DNA of 64,000 nucleotides from DATKNA01 sp963755755 (lineage in GTDB: Bacteria > Actinomycetota > Actinomycetes > Actinomycetales > Kineosporiaceae), in contig CAVWLJ010000021.1 in assembly GCA_963755755.1 (NCBI GenBank), positions 44,319-108,318 on the forward strand. The letters run 5' to 3'. The translations under genes and the position numbers were made by a program. How positions within the stretch are numbered: position 1 is the first letter of the stretch; the number at the start of each line of letters is the position of its first letter. The notes under the pieces are model-generated. The model worked only from the letters and a program-made list of their open reading frames with translations, had not been told where the DNA came from and made no database searches. Below, piece by piece: positions 57,046 to 64,000 of this stretch.

Positions 57046-58067
57046 GTGAGGGTGCGCGCGTTCGTCGTCACGGCGCCCGGCGAGGCCGGCGTCCAGGACG
57101 TGCCCGAGCCTGTCGCGGTTCCCGGCGAGGTCGTCGTCGAGGTGGAACGTGTCGGCGTCTGCGGCACGGACGTCGAGCTCTTCACGGGCGAGATGCAGTA
57201 CCTCCACGACGGACACTCCCGGTACCCGCTGCGCCTCGGGCACGAGTGGTGCGGCCGGGTCACCGAGATCGGGCCGGGTACGGACGCCGGGTGGCTCGGG
57301 CGGCGCGTCACCGGCGACACGATGATCGGCTGCGGGCGGTGCCGGCGTTGCCTGAACCGGCCACCAGCACGTCTGCGCGGATCGGCAGGAGGTCGGCATC
57401 CGCGGCGACCGACCGGGTGCCTTGGCCGAGCGGCTGGCCGTGCCCGCATCGTCGCTGCACGTGCTGCCGGAGACCGTCGACGCGGCGCTCGGCGCCCTCG
57501 CCGAGCCCGGCGGCAACGCACTGCGCGCGGCGCAGGCGGCGTCCCTGGCGCCCGGAGACCGGGTGCTGGTGCTCGGCCCGGGCACCATCGGCTCCCTGGT
57601 GGCCCTGTTCGCGCAGGCCGCCGGCGCCGAGGTGCACCTGGTGGGCACGGAGCCCCGGTCACTGGAGTTCGCGCGGTCGCTCGGCGTCAGCCGGCGTCTG
57701 GACCTGGGAGGACCTGCCGGAGCTGCCGTTCGACGCCGTCGTCGACGCGTCCACGGCGTCCGAGCTGCCGGCCCGTGCCCTCGAGCTCGTCGAGCCCGGC
57801 AAGCGTGTCGTCTACATCGGGCTGGCCGGTGCGGCGAGCCGGGTGGACACGCGTTCCCTCGTGCTCAAGGACGTCACCGCGGTCGGCGTCCTCTCCGGCT
57901 CCCCCGCCCTGGCCGAGACCGTCGCCCTGTACGCGACCGGAACCATCGACCCCCGGCCGCTGGTCGCTGCGACGGTGACGCTGGAGGACCTGGCCGGCAT
58001 CCTCGCCGGGGAGCAGCCGGCCGGCGCCGGGCCCGGGCCGAAGATCCACGTGGACCCCCGCGCCTGA
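57046..58067 (+). CDS. Zinc-dependent medium-chain alcohol dehydrogenase, two or three frameshifts
   Basis: About 340 residues. VRAFVVTAPGEAGVQDVPEP, VERVGVCGTDVELFTGEM with the catalytic-zinc Cys, YPLRLGHEWCGRVTEIGPGT with the GHE motif, IGCGRCRRC as remains of the structural-zinc site, then LAPGDRVLVLGPGTIGSLVA (Rossmann), VHLVGTEPRSLEFARSLGV, and after a second break DAVVDASTASELPARALELV, RVVYIGLAG. Breaks near 57365 and 57700. Substrate unknown. It starts 55 bp after tRNA-His. Confidence 0.78.
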
Positions 58068-58094
58068 CCGGCCGGCTGCTCCCCGTTGCCTACG

Positions 58095-59231
58095 TCATCG
58101 GCGTGCGGCGCGCAGTACCCCGAGCAGCCCGTGCGACTCGTCCTGCGGGCCGGCGCTGAACCAGACGTCGCTGGTCTCCGCCGAGGTGCCGTTGCCGGGC
58201 AGCAGCCCCCACAGCCCGTCGATCGTGATCGCCTTGCCGTAACCGTCGCGCAGAACCCCGCGCAGCCGGCCCGTCCGCGGGTCGAAGGCGTGAATGCGGC
58301 CGTCGCCGAAGTTCCCGACCAGGACGTCGCCGGAGAACGCGCCGAAGCCGGCCGGTGCGACGGCCAGGCCCCACGGCGAGTTCAGGACGCCGCGGCGGGC
58401 GAACCGGTCGAGCAGACGCCCCCCGGTGCTGTAGACGTCGACGAAGCCGTGCCCGCGCCCGCTGACGTCGTCGCCGGTCGCGGGGTTGACCAGGGCGTAC
58501 GTGACGAACACCCGCGAGCCGAGGACGGCGACGTTGAACGGCGCGTACCCGCGCGGGATGCGCCGGTCGGTGAACGCCCACGAGGGCAGCTTCACCCGGT
58601 GGAAGCGTCCGTCGAACGCCGCGATCCGGTGGTGTGCGAAGTCGGTCACGAGGATCTCGGGGCCGCTGTGCCGGGGCTGCACCACGGCGAGCCCCTTGAG
58701 CACGCCACCCCGCACCGAGCCGACGGGCACCGCGGACGTCGGCGGCGTCAGCTGCCGGTTCCAGGCGGAGACGGTGCCACCCTCGCCGGCGAAGACGAAG
58801 AGCGCGGGCTGACCGTCCGGGAGCACGAAGGACGTCGTCGGGTTGAAGGCCTGACCGGTCGGCGCGCCTCCGGGGATCGACACCACGAGCGGTGAGGTCG
58901 GGGTCTGGCCGACCCGGCCGCCGGTGAAGAGGGAGGTGGCGTCCGTGCCGTTGTCCGACACCCAGACCGGCGTCGTGGGCCCCTGTGAGAGCCCCCAGGC
59001 GTTGACGAGGTGACTGTCGGTGATCTTCGCGACGCCGGGAACGTCAGCGACCAGGTTCACCTGCGCGAACCGGTTGTCGCCCCGGTCGTGGCGGCTCGTG
59101 CTCGCCTGGCCGGTCGCTGTCGTCGCGGCCGCGGCGGCCGAGGGGACGGCTGCGGTCGCGAGGGCCACGCCGGCGACCGCCGCCGCCATCGCCCCTGGTA
59201 GTCGCCACCCTGACGTGAACATGTGGACCAT
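58095..59231 (-). CDS. TIGR03118 family secreted protein (beta-propeller-like)
   Basis: 378 residues. Signal peptide AMAAAVAGVALATAAVPSAA. Then FAQVNLVADVPGVAKITDSH, LVNAWGLSQGPTTPVWVSDN, FNPTTSFVLPDGQPALFVF, GPEILVTDFAHHRIAAFDGR, NVAVLGSRVFVTYALVNP, GVLNSPWGLAVAPAGFGAFS, VLVGNFGDGRIHAFDPRTGR. Repeated NHL-like strands suggest a propeller; the NAWGL and NSPWGLA blocks mark TIGR03118. Function unknown. ATG at 59231 is supported by GGGAGG upstream. Confidence 0.82.
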   Translation of the reverse strand: MVHMFTSGWRLPGAMAAAVAGVALATAAVPSAAAAATTATGQASTSRHDRGDNRFAQVNLVADVPGVAKITDSHLVNAWGLSQGPTTPVWVSDNGTDATSLFTGGRVGQTPTSPLVVSIPGGAPTGQAFNPTTSFVLPDGQPALFVFAGEGGTVSAWNRQLTPPTSAVPVGSVRGGVLKGLAVVQPRHSGPEILVTDFAHHRIAAFDGRFHRVKLPSWAFTDRRIPRGYAPFNVAVLGSRVFVTYALVNPATGDDVSGRGHGFVDVYSTGGRLLDRFARRGVLNSPWGLAVAPAGFGAFSGDVLVGNFGDGRIHAFDPRTGRLRGVLRDGYGKAITIDGLWGLLPGNGTSAETSDVWFSAGPQDESHGLLGVLRAARR

Positions 59232-59447
59232 GTGATGTTCCTCCCGTCGCATCACCCGGCCCGCTCGGACGCCGGCCGGGTCTGCAGCGGTCACGTGCAC
59301 AGCCGGCGCCGGGTTCAGCTCCGAGTGGGGCGGCAGGGTGGCGAGACCCGCCTGCGCGAGCCGGGTCTGTCGGTGGGGGTGCCTAGTGTCCGAGTGGCGG
59401 TGGGCGCGCTGAGACCACAAGACTGATCAGGGCGTGTCCGTCGCGCT

Positions 59448-59522
59448 CTCCCGCCGTTCGAGGCGGCGCTGACGAACGCCGGAGCCGCCTCGGTGATGAA
59501 CTCCTACTCCTCCCACCCCTGG
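59448..59522 (+). pseudogene. Isolated fragment resembling a glycoside hydrolase family 3 gene
   Basis: Twenty-five codons read LPPFEAALTNAGAASVMNSY then SSHPW. PPFEAAL followed by SVMNSY is the pattern before the catalytic region of GH3 beta-glucosidases. Nothing else of such a gene is present on either side. The remainder of the 59232-59565 gap holds no gene I can support. Short, so chance similarity is not excluded. Confidence 0.4.
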
Positions 59523-59565
59523 GCACCCGGCCCCGATGCCGGGGGCCACCGCAGCCGGAGATCTG

Positions 59566-61257
59566 ATGTCTGACACGACCACCCCCGCGGCATCGCCCGC
59601 GGGTCCCCCGGCGGGCCCGTTCGGGCCCGACGGTCACCCCCGCCGGTGGGCGATCCTCGGCGTCCTCGTCGTGAGCCTGCTGATCGTCGTCCTCGACAAC
59701 ACCGTGCTCAACATCGCGCTGCCGACGATCCAGCGCGACCTCGACGCCACCCAGAGCCAGCTCGTGTGGTCGATCGACTCCTACGTGCTCGTCTTCGCGG
59801 CGCTCCTGTTCACCTGGGGCGCCCTCGGCGACAAGTACGGGCGCAAGCGGATCCTGCTCATCGGCTTGGCGATCTTCGCCGCCGGTTCCGCGATCTCCGC
59901 GATCGCCCGCTCCCCCGAGCAGCTCATCGCCTTCCGCGCGGTCATGGGCATCGGCGGGGCCGCGGTCATCCCGGTGACGCTCGCGATCATCACGGTCGTC
60001 TTCCCGCCCCGCGAGCGCGGCCGCGCCATCGGCGCGTGGGCCGGGGCGGTCGGCGGCGCGGTCGCGCTCGGGCCGGTGCTCGCCGGTCTCCTGCTCGAGA
60101 ACCCGCAGTGGTTCTCCTGGCTCATCGGCAACGACTACGGCTCGGTGTTCCTCATCAACGTGCCGATCGTGGCCGTCGGGATGATCGGGATCGTCCGGCT
60201 GGTGCCGGAGTCCCGTAACCCGAACCCGCAGCGCCTCGACGTCGTGGGTCTCCTGCTGTCGATCGCCGGTCTGACCGCGATCGTCTACGGGATCGTCCAC
60301 GCCGGCGACACCAAGGACTGGCTGGCGGCCTCGGTGGTCGTGCCGATCGTCCTCGGTGTCGTCGTTCTCGCGGTCTTCGTCGTGCTGGAGGCGCGCAGCG
60401 ACCACGCCAGCTTCGACGTCTCGCTCTTCAGGAACCGCGGCTTCGCCGTCAGCCTCTCGGCCGTGAGCCTGGCGTTCTTCGCCCTGTCGGGCGTCACGTT
60501 CACGTTCCCCTTCTACCTGCAGATCGTGCGCGGCTACAGCACCCTGCAGGCCGGGCTGTGCTTCCTCCCGTTCGCCGTCGGTCAGATCCTGGGCGCTCCG
60601 CGGAGCGCCAAGATGGTGGCCCGGTTCGGCGACCGAGCGGTCATCACCACCGGTCTCGTCCTCGTCACCGGGTCGCTGATCTTCCTCACCCAGCTGAAGA
60701 TCGACACTCCGCTGTGGGTGGTGCTCATCGCCTTCTTCGTCTTCGGCCTCGGCATGGGCAACGTCATCGCGCCGGCCTCGACGGTGATGCAGAACACCTT
60801 GCCGCTCAACCGTGTCGGCGCGGGATCGGCGGTCCAGAACACCGTCCGGCAGGTGTTCGGCGCCTTCGGTGTGGCGATCGTCGGCACGATCCTCGCCAAC
60901 CAGTACGCCGACAGGCTCCAGCCGACGTTGACGGCGTTGCCGGCCCAGGTCCCCCAGGCCGCGAAGGACGCGCTCTCCTCGACCGTCGCCGCCGTGCCGG
61001 AGGTGCTGGGGCGGGCGCAGCAGCAGGGTCTGCCGGCCTCGGCCGCCGAGCAGTTGCAGGGCTCGGCGTTCGACGCGTTCATCCAGGCGTCGCACGTGAC
61101 CACCTGGGTCTCCGTCGCCCTGATGGTCCTCGCGGCGCTCATCGTCGCGCTGCGCCTGCCCAAGGCGATCCACCACGGCGGTGCGCCCGCTGCCGTTCCC
61201 GAGCCGCGCAGCTCCGGCTCGCCCGAACCGGATCCGGCTCCCGTCGTGGCCGACTGA
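59566..61257 (+). CDS. MFS transporter, DHA2 (EmrB/QacA) family drug exporter
   Basis: 563 residues with 14 helices: TM1 WAILGVLVVSLLIVVLDNTV with the DNTVLNIALP motif C-like start of DHA2 proteins (LDxTVVNVALP type), then LGDKYGRKRILLIGLAIFAA (motif A), FRAVMGIGGAAVIPVTLAII, GAWAGAVGGAVALGPVLAGL (motif C), SVFLINVPIVAVGMIGIVRL. ATG 59566 has GGAG upstream. A proton-driven multidrug or metabolite exporter. No TetR neighbour in this case. Confidence 0.9.
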   Translation: MSDTTTPAASPAGPPAGPFGPDGHPRRWAILGVLVVSLLIVVLDNTVLNIALPTIQRDLDATQSQLVWSIDSYVLVFAALLFTWGALGDKYGRKRILLIGLAIFAAGSAISAIARSPEQLIAFRAVMGIGGAAVIPVTLAIITVVFPPRERGRAIGAWAGAVGGAVALGPVLAGLLLENPQWFSWLIGNDYGSVFLINVPIVAVGMIGIVRLVPESRNPNPQRLDVVGLLLSIAGLTAIVYGIVHAGDTKDWLAASVVVPIVLGVVVLAVFVVLEARSDHASFDVSLFRNRGFAVSLSAVSLAFFALSGVTFTFPFYLQIVRGYSTLQAGLCFLPFAVGQILGAPRSAKMVARFGDRAVITTGLVLVTGSLIFLTQLKIDTPLWVVLIAFFVFGLGMGNVIAPASTVMQNTLPLNRVGAGSAVQNTVRQVFGAFGVAIVGTILANQYADRLQPTLTALPAQVPQAAKDALSSTVAAVPEVLGRAQQQGLPASAAEQLQGSAFDAFIQASHVTTWVSVALMVLAALIVALRLPKAIHHGGAPAAVPEPRSSGSPEPDPAPVVAD

Positions 61258-61315
61258 GCGGTTCTGGTACAGGAGGGCGGTGCATGGGCGCCCCCCGGTG
61301 GGGAAGGATGCCCGC

Positions 61316-62927
61316 ATGCCGCAGGAGATCGCCGACGCCGTCGTCATCGGGGCAGGTCCCAACGGGCTGGTGGCCGCGTGCACCCTGGCGGACGCCGGCT
61401 GGGACGTGGTGGTCCTGGAGGCCGCCGACGAGGTCGGCGGGGCGGTGAAGTCCGAGCGCCGCGTGCCGGGCTACGTCCACGACATGTACAGCTCGTTCTA
61501 TCCGCTCGCGGCGGCGTCCCCGGTGCTCGCGAACCTCGACCTCCAGCAGCACGGCCTGAACTGGCGGCATGCGCCGGCCGTGGTCGCCCACCTGATCAGC
61601 CCGGACGTCGAGCGTGCCGCCGTGCTCCACCGCGACCCCGCCGACACCGCGGCACTGCTCGAGTCGGACCACCGCGGCGACGGCGACGCCTGGCTGCGGC
61701 TGGTCGAGCACTGGCAGCGCATCCGTGACCCGCTGCTCGACGCCCTCTTCTCGCCCTTCCCTCCGGTCAAGGCCGGAGCGGCACTGTTCGGACGGCTCGG
61801 CGTCCACGATCTGCTGTGGACGCTGCGGATGTTCGCGCTCCCCGTGCACCGGCTCGGTCAGGAGCTCTTCAAGGGCCAGATGGGCCCCGCCCTCATCACC
61901 GGCAACGCGCTGCACGCCGACGTGCCCGCGGTCGCGCCCGTGAGCGGCGTCTTCGGCTGGCTGCTCGTCATGCTCGGCCAGGACGTCGGTTTCCCCGTTC
62001 CGGAGGGCGGCGCGGGCATGCTCGCGCACGCGCTCGCCTCGCGCGCCCGCTCGGCCGGGGCGAGCATCCGGACCGGCGCTCGCGTCGAGCGGGTCGTCGT
62101 CGGCAACGGCAAGGCCCTGGGCGTGATCACTCACGACGGCACGCGCGGTGCGGGCCCGTCGGGCCGTGCTCGCCGACGTCCCCGCACCGGCGCTGTTCGG
62201 CGGCCTGGTGCCCCGGGAGGACGTGCCGCCCCGCCTGCTGGAGGCGCTGGAGCGGTTCGAGTGGGACCTGCCGACCGTCAAGGTCAACTGGGCGCTCGAC
62301 GGACCGATCCCGTGGAAGGCGGCGGGAGCCTCGCAGGCCGGCACGGTGCACCTCGGTTCGGACGCCGACGGCCTCGCCCTCTCGTCCGCCGCGCTCGACC
62401 TCGGCCGGCCCGCGTTCCACGACTTCCTGCTCGTCGGGCAGATGGCGACGGCCGACCCGACGCGGGCGCCCGCGGGCGGCGAGAGCGTCTGGTCGTACAG
62501 CCACCTCCCTCGCGGGGTGTACGACGCCGAGACCGCGTCGGCGCTGGCCAAGCGGATGGACGAGGCCATCGAGGCGCACGCGCCGGGCTTCCACGACCGG
62601 GTCGTCGAGCGCTGGGTGCAGCTGCCGTCGGACATGGAGTCGGACGACCCCTCGCTCGTCCACGGTGCGATCAACGGCGGGACGGCGCAGCTGCACCAGC
62701 AGCTGGTCTTCCGGCCGCTGCCCGGCCTCGGCCGCGCGGAGACGCCGATCGAGCGGCTCTACCTGGCCGGTTCCTCGGCCCACCCGGGTGGCGGCGTGCA
62801 CGGGGCACCGGGCCACATCGCCGCGCAGGCCGCGCTCAACGGCCAGCGCTTCGGCCGGATCCCGGGCCGACTCCTCGCCCGCGCCGACCGAAACCTGCAG
62901 GCCGCCCCCCGCCGCCCGTTCCCCTGA
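61316..62927 (+). CDS. Phytoene-desaturase-like FAD oxidoreductase, one frameshift
   Basis: About 537 residues. IADAVVIGAGPNGLVAACTL is the FAD fold, EAADEVGGAVKSERRVPGYV is the substrate-side start of the CrtI/amine-oxidase superfamily, then HDMYSSFYPLAAASPVLANL, PEGGAGMLAHALASRARSAG, GARVERVVV. After an indel near 62147: AVLADVPAPALFGGLVP and the second FAD block RLYLAGSSAHPGGGVHGAPG. This NAD(P)/FAD branch is not the true carotenoid desaturase; role unknown. Convergent with a SRPBCC gene, separated only by 57-bp repeats. Confidence 0.83.
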
Positions 62928-63143
62928 CCTGCGAGGTTCGCGCGGTCAGGGCGTGCGGTGGATGTGGGACTCCGTCAATGACGACCCGCGAGGCTCGCGC
63001 GGTCAGGGCGTGCGGTGGATGTGGGACTCCGTCAATGACGACCTGCGAGGCTCGCGCGGTCAGGGCGTGCGGTGGATGTGGGACTCCGTGAATGACGACC
63101 TGCGAGGCTCGCGCGGTCAGGGCGTGCGGTGGATGTGGGACTC
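62926..63143. repeat. 57-bp tandem repeat array, 3.8 copies, filling the space between two stop codons
   Basis: Units at 62926-62982, 62983-63039, 63040-63096 and a partial one at 63097-63143 differ at three or four positions only. Each contains GCGAGGCTCGCGCGGTCAGG and GTGGATGTGGGACTC. The plus-strand stop TGA (62925-62927) overlaps unit 1; the minus-strand stop (63117-63119) is in unit 4 and its sequence CGCCCTGA recurs in every unit. Each unit has the small palindrome GCGAG-G-CTCGC. Confidence 0.95.
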
Positions 63144-63626
63144 GTGGCGCGAGTCTCGCGAGCCGGCGCGCGGGCCGTCTCCGCTGTCCGGGTCGGAACG
63201 GTGCTCGGCGATGTAGGCCAGCCGCCGGAGCGTCTCCTTGTTCCGCGCCGCTATGACGACCTGGCGCACCTGCTCGGGCACGAGCAGCGCCGGCCCGCGC
63301 GTGGCGTCCTCACGTATGCGGACCAGGGATTGCTCGCCCTGCGGCTCGATGACGAGCTCGACGGTCGCCTCCCCCGCCGGCCAGCCGCGGGCCTGCAGCT
63401 TCAGCCGTCGGGGCGGCTCGCTCTCCAGTGACACCGTCTGGTCGTTGACGACCGCCGGCCACAGCCCCGCCGAATGGTGCAGCCTCGCTCCGGGGGCGGG
63501 CCACGACTCGCCTACCGCGCGCATCCGTGAGGCGCCCACCACCCACGAGGCGTAGAGCCAGCCGTCCTCGAGCACCGACCAGATCCGTTCCGGCGGAGCA
63601 TCTACGTGGCGCGTCACTTCCAGCAT
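63117..63626 (-). CDS. SRPBCC family protein (polyketide cyclase/dehydrase-like)
   Basis: 169 residues with the START-like fold: MLEVTRHVDAPPERIWSVLE, GWLYASWVVGASRMRAVGES, PAPGARLHHSAGLWPAVVND, RRLKLQARGWPAGEATVELV, SLVRIREDATRGPALLVPEQ, RNKETLRRLAYIAEH. Members bind hydrophobic ligands. It lies tail to tail with the phytoene-desaturase-like gene, a neighbourhood I recall in actinomycetes. The last eight codons and the stop belong to the 57-bp repeat unit. Confidence 0.85.
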   Translation of the reverse strand: MLEVTRHVDAPPERIWSVLEDGWLYASWVVGASRMRAVGESWPAPGARLHHSAGLWPAVVNDQTVSLESEPPRRLKLQARGWPAGEATVELVIEPQGEQSLVRIREDATRGPALLVPEQVRQVVIAARNKETLRRLAYIAEHRSDPDSGDGPRAGSRDSRHESHIHRTP

Positions 63627-63925
63627 GTCGTGGTCATACCCCGTGCCCCAGGGACCAACCCTCGCCCCGTCCCGCGACGTGATCAGCGCGACCTAGGGCC
63701 CTTTCCCGCGGTCTCCGGTCGGACGCTCCTGGGCCCCCGACGGCACCGGGAGACCGGCTCGGAGTCGCCCGGTGCGAGCGTGCTGGCAGGCTCTGTGGCG
63801 GCGAGCGACAGCCGCTCGCACGGGCCCGCGCGACACCCCTCGTTCTGCCCCTGACCTGGGACGACGCGCCGATGGACAACGGATTTCACGCGTCCGGCGG
63901 GCTCCTGCTAGCCTCGTCTGGCAAC
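63627..63925. other. 299-bp gene-free region before tRNA-Lys
   Basis: No reading frame with convincing codon bias, no strong hairpin and no repeat seen. It must hold the promoter of the SRPBCC gene to the left and of tRNA-Lys to the right. Confidence 0.5.

Positions 63926-64000
<75 letters not shown>

Noticed and set aside
62926..63143. Possible CRISPR array
   Set aside because: Units are contiguous with no spacers and no cas genes are near; it is a plain tandem repeat.

Overview
The window is very GC-rich DNA from an actinomycete, probably of the Pseudonocardia/Actinomycetospora type (inferred, no database used). Pointers are a deazaflavin (F420) nitroreductase-family enzyme, a mycothiol-dependent isomerase-like protein, an Rpf-LysM cell-wall hydrolase behind a c-di-AMP (ydaO) leader, a PE-POL LigD protein without ligase, frequent GTG starts and GTGA/ATGA stop-start overlaps. 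There is no rRNA, CRISPR array, integrase, IS element or recognisable defence system. tRNA-His lies at 56.9 kb and tRNA-Lys runs off the right end.

Layout. 0-9 kb: small regulators and enzymes, a CmtR-like sensor coupled to a CDF metal exporter, a large LPG-synthase-like membrane protein with a pseudokinase, and a degenerate GGDEF protein. 8.9-13.7 kb: a compact hydroxyquinol operon (flavin phenol hydroxylase, maleylacetate reductase, intradiol dioxygenase) behind an AraC regulator. 13.8-21.2 kb: rpf, a divergent ftsH, LigD PE-POL, OsmC, an iron alcohol dehydrogenase (HOT type) and a thioesterase. 21.4-31.6 kb: a DUF4331 trio, then the 4-hydroxybenzoate/protocatechuate island: benzaldehyde-type dehydrogenase, pobA, an IclR regulator and pcaH-pcaG-pcaB-pcaL. 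31.6-44.9 kb: M50-like protease, APC permease, a Kdp-type two-component pair lacking the KdpD sensor domain, a LacI locus with clear operators, amidohydrolase, hydroxyacid dehydrogenase, a mycothiol enzyme, a glycosyltransferase and a beta-helix lipoprotein. 45-64 kb: MMPL exporter, acyl-CoA dehydrogenase/CoA-transferase/SDR, AI-2E-type exporter, a YuiH-like molybdenum protein with its reductase, PrsW, orn, an alcohol dehydrogenase, a TIGR03118 protein, an MFS exporter, a phytoene-desaturase-like oxidoreductase and a SRPBCC protein.

How the genes fit. Both aromatic clusters lead to 3-oxoadipate, one through hydroxyquinol and maleylacetate, the other through protocatechuate. A palindrome CTTCCG-N5-CGGAAG with identical spacing lies upstream of the aldehyde dehydrogenase and pobA, with a degenerate copy between iclR and pcaH, which predicts one IclR regulon. 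The pcaI/J/F genes are not here.

Caution. Many genes are interrupted by one-base indels while the protein motifs on both sides are intact. They are extremely dense at 21.4-31.6 kb and occur singly elsewhere. Coding blocks at 3-9 kb, 34.6-37.7 kb, 45-51 kb and 53-57 kb read clean. Either the region is decaying or the assembly has local indel errors; I cannot decide from one sequence. Genes with three or more breaks are typed as pseudogenes, those with one or two as CDS.
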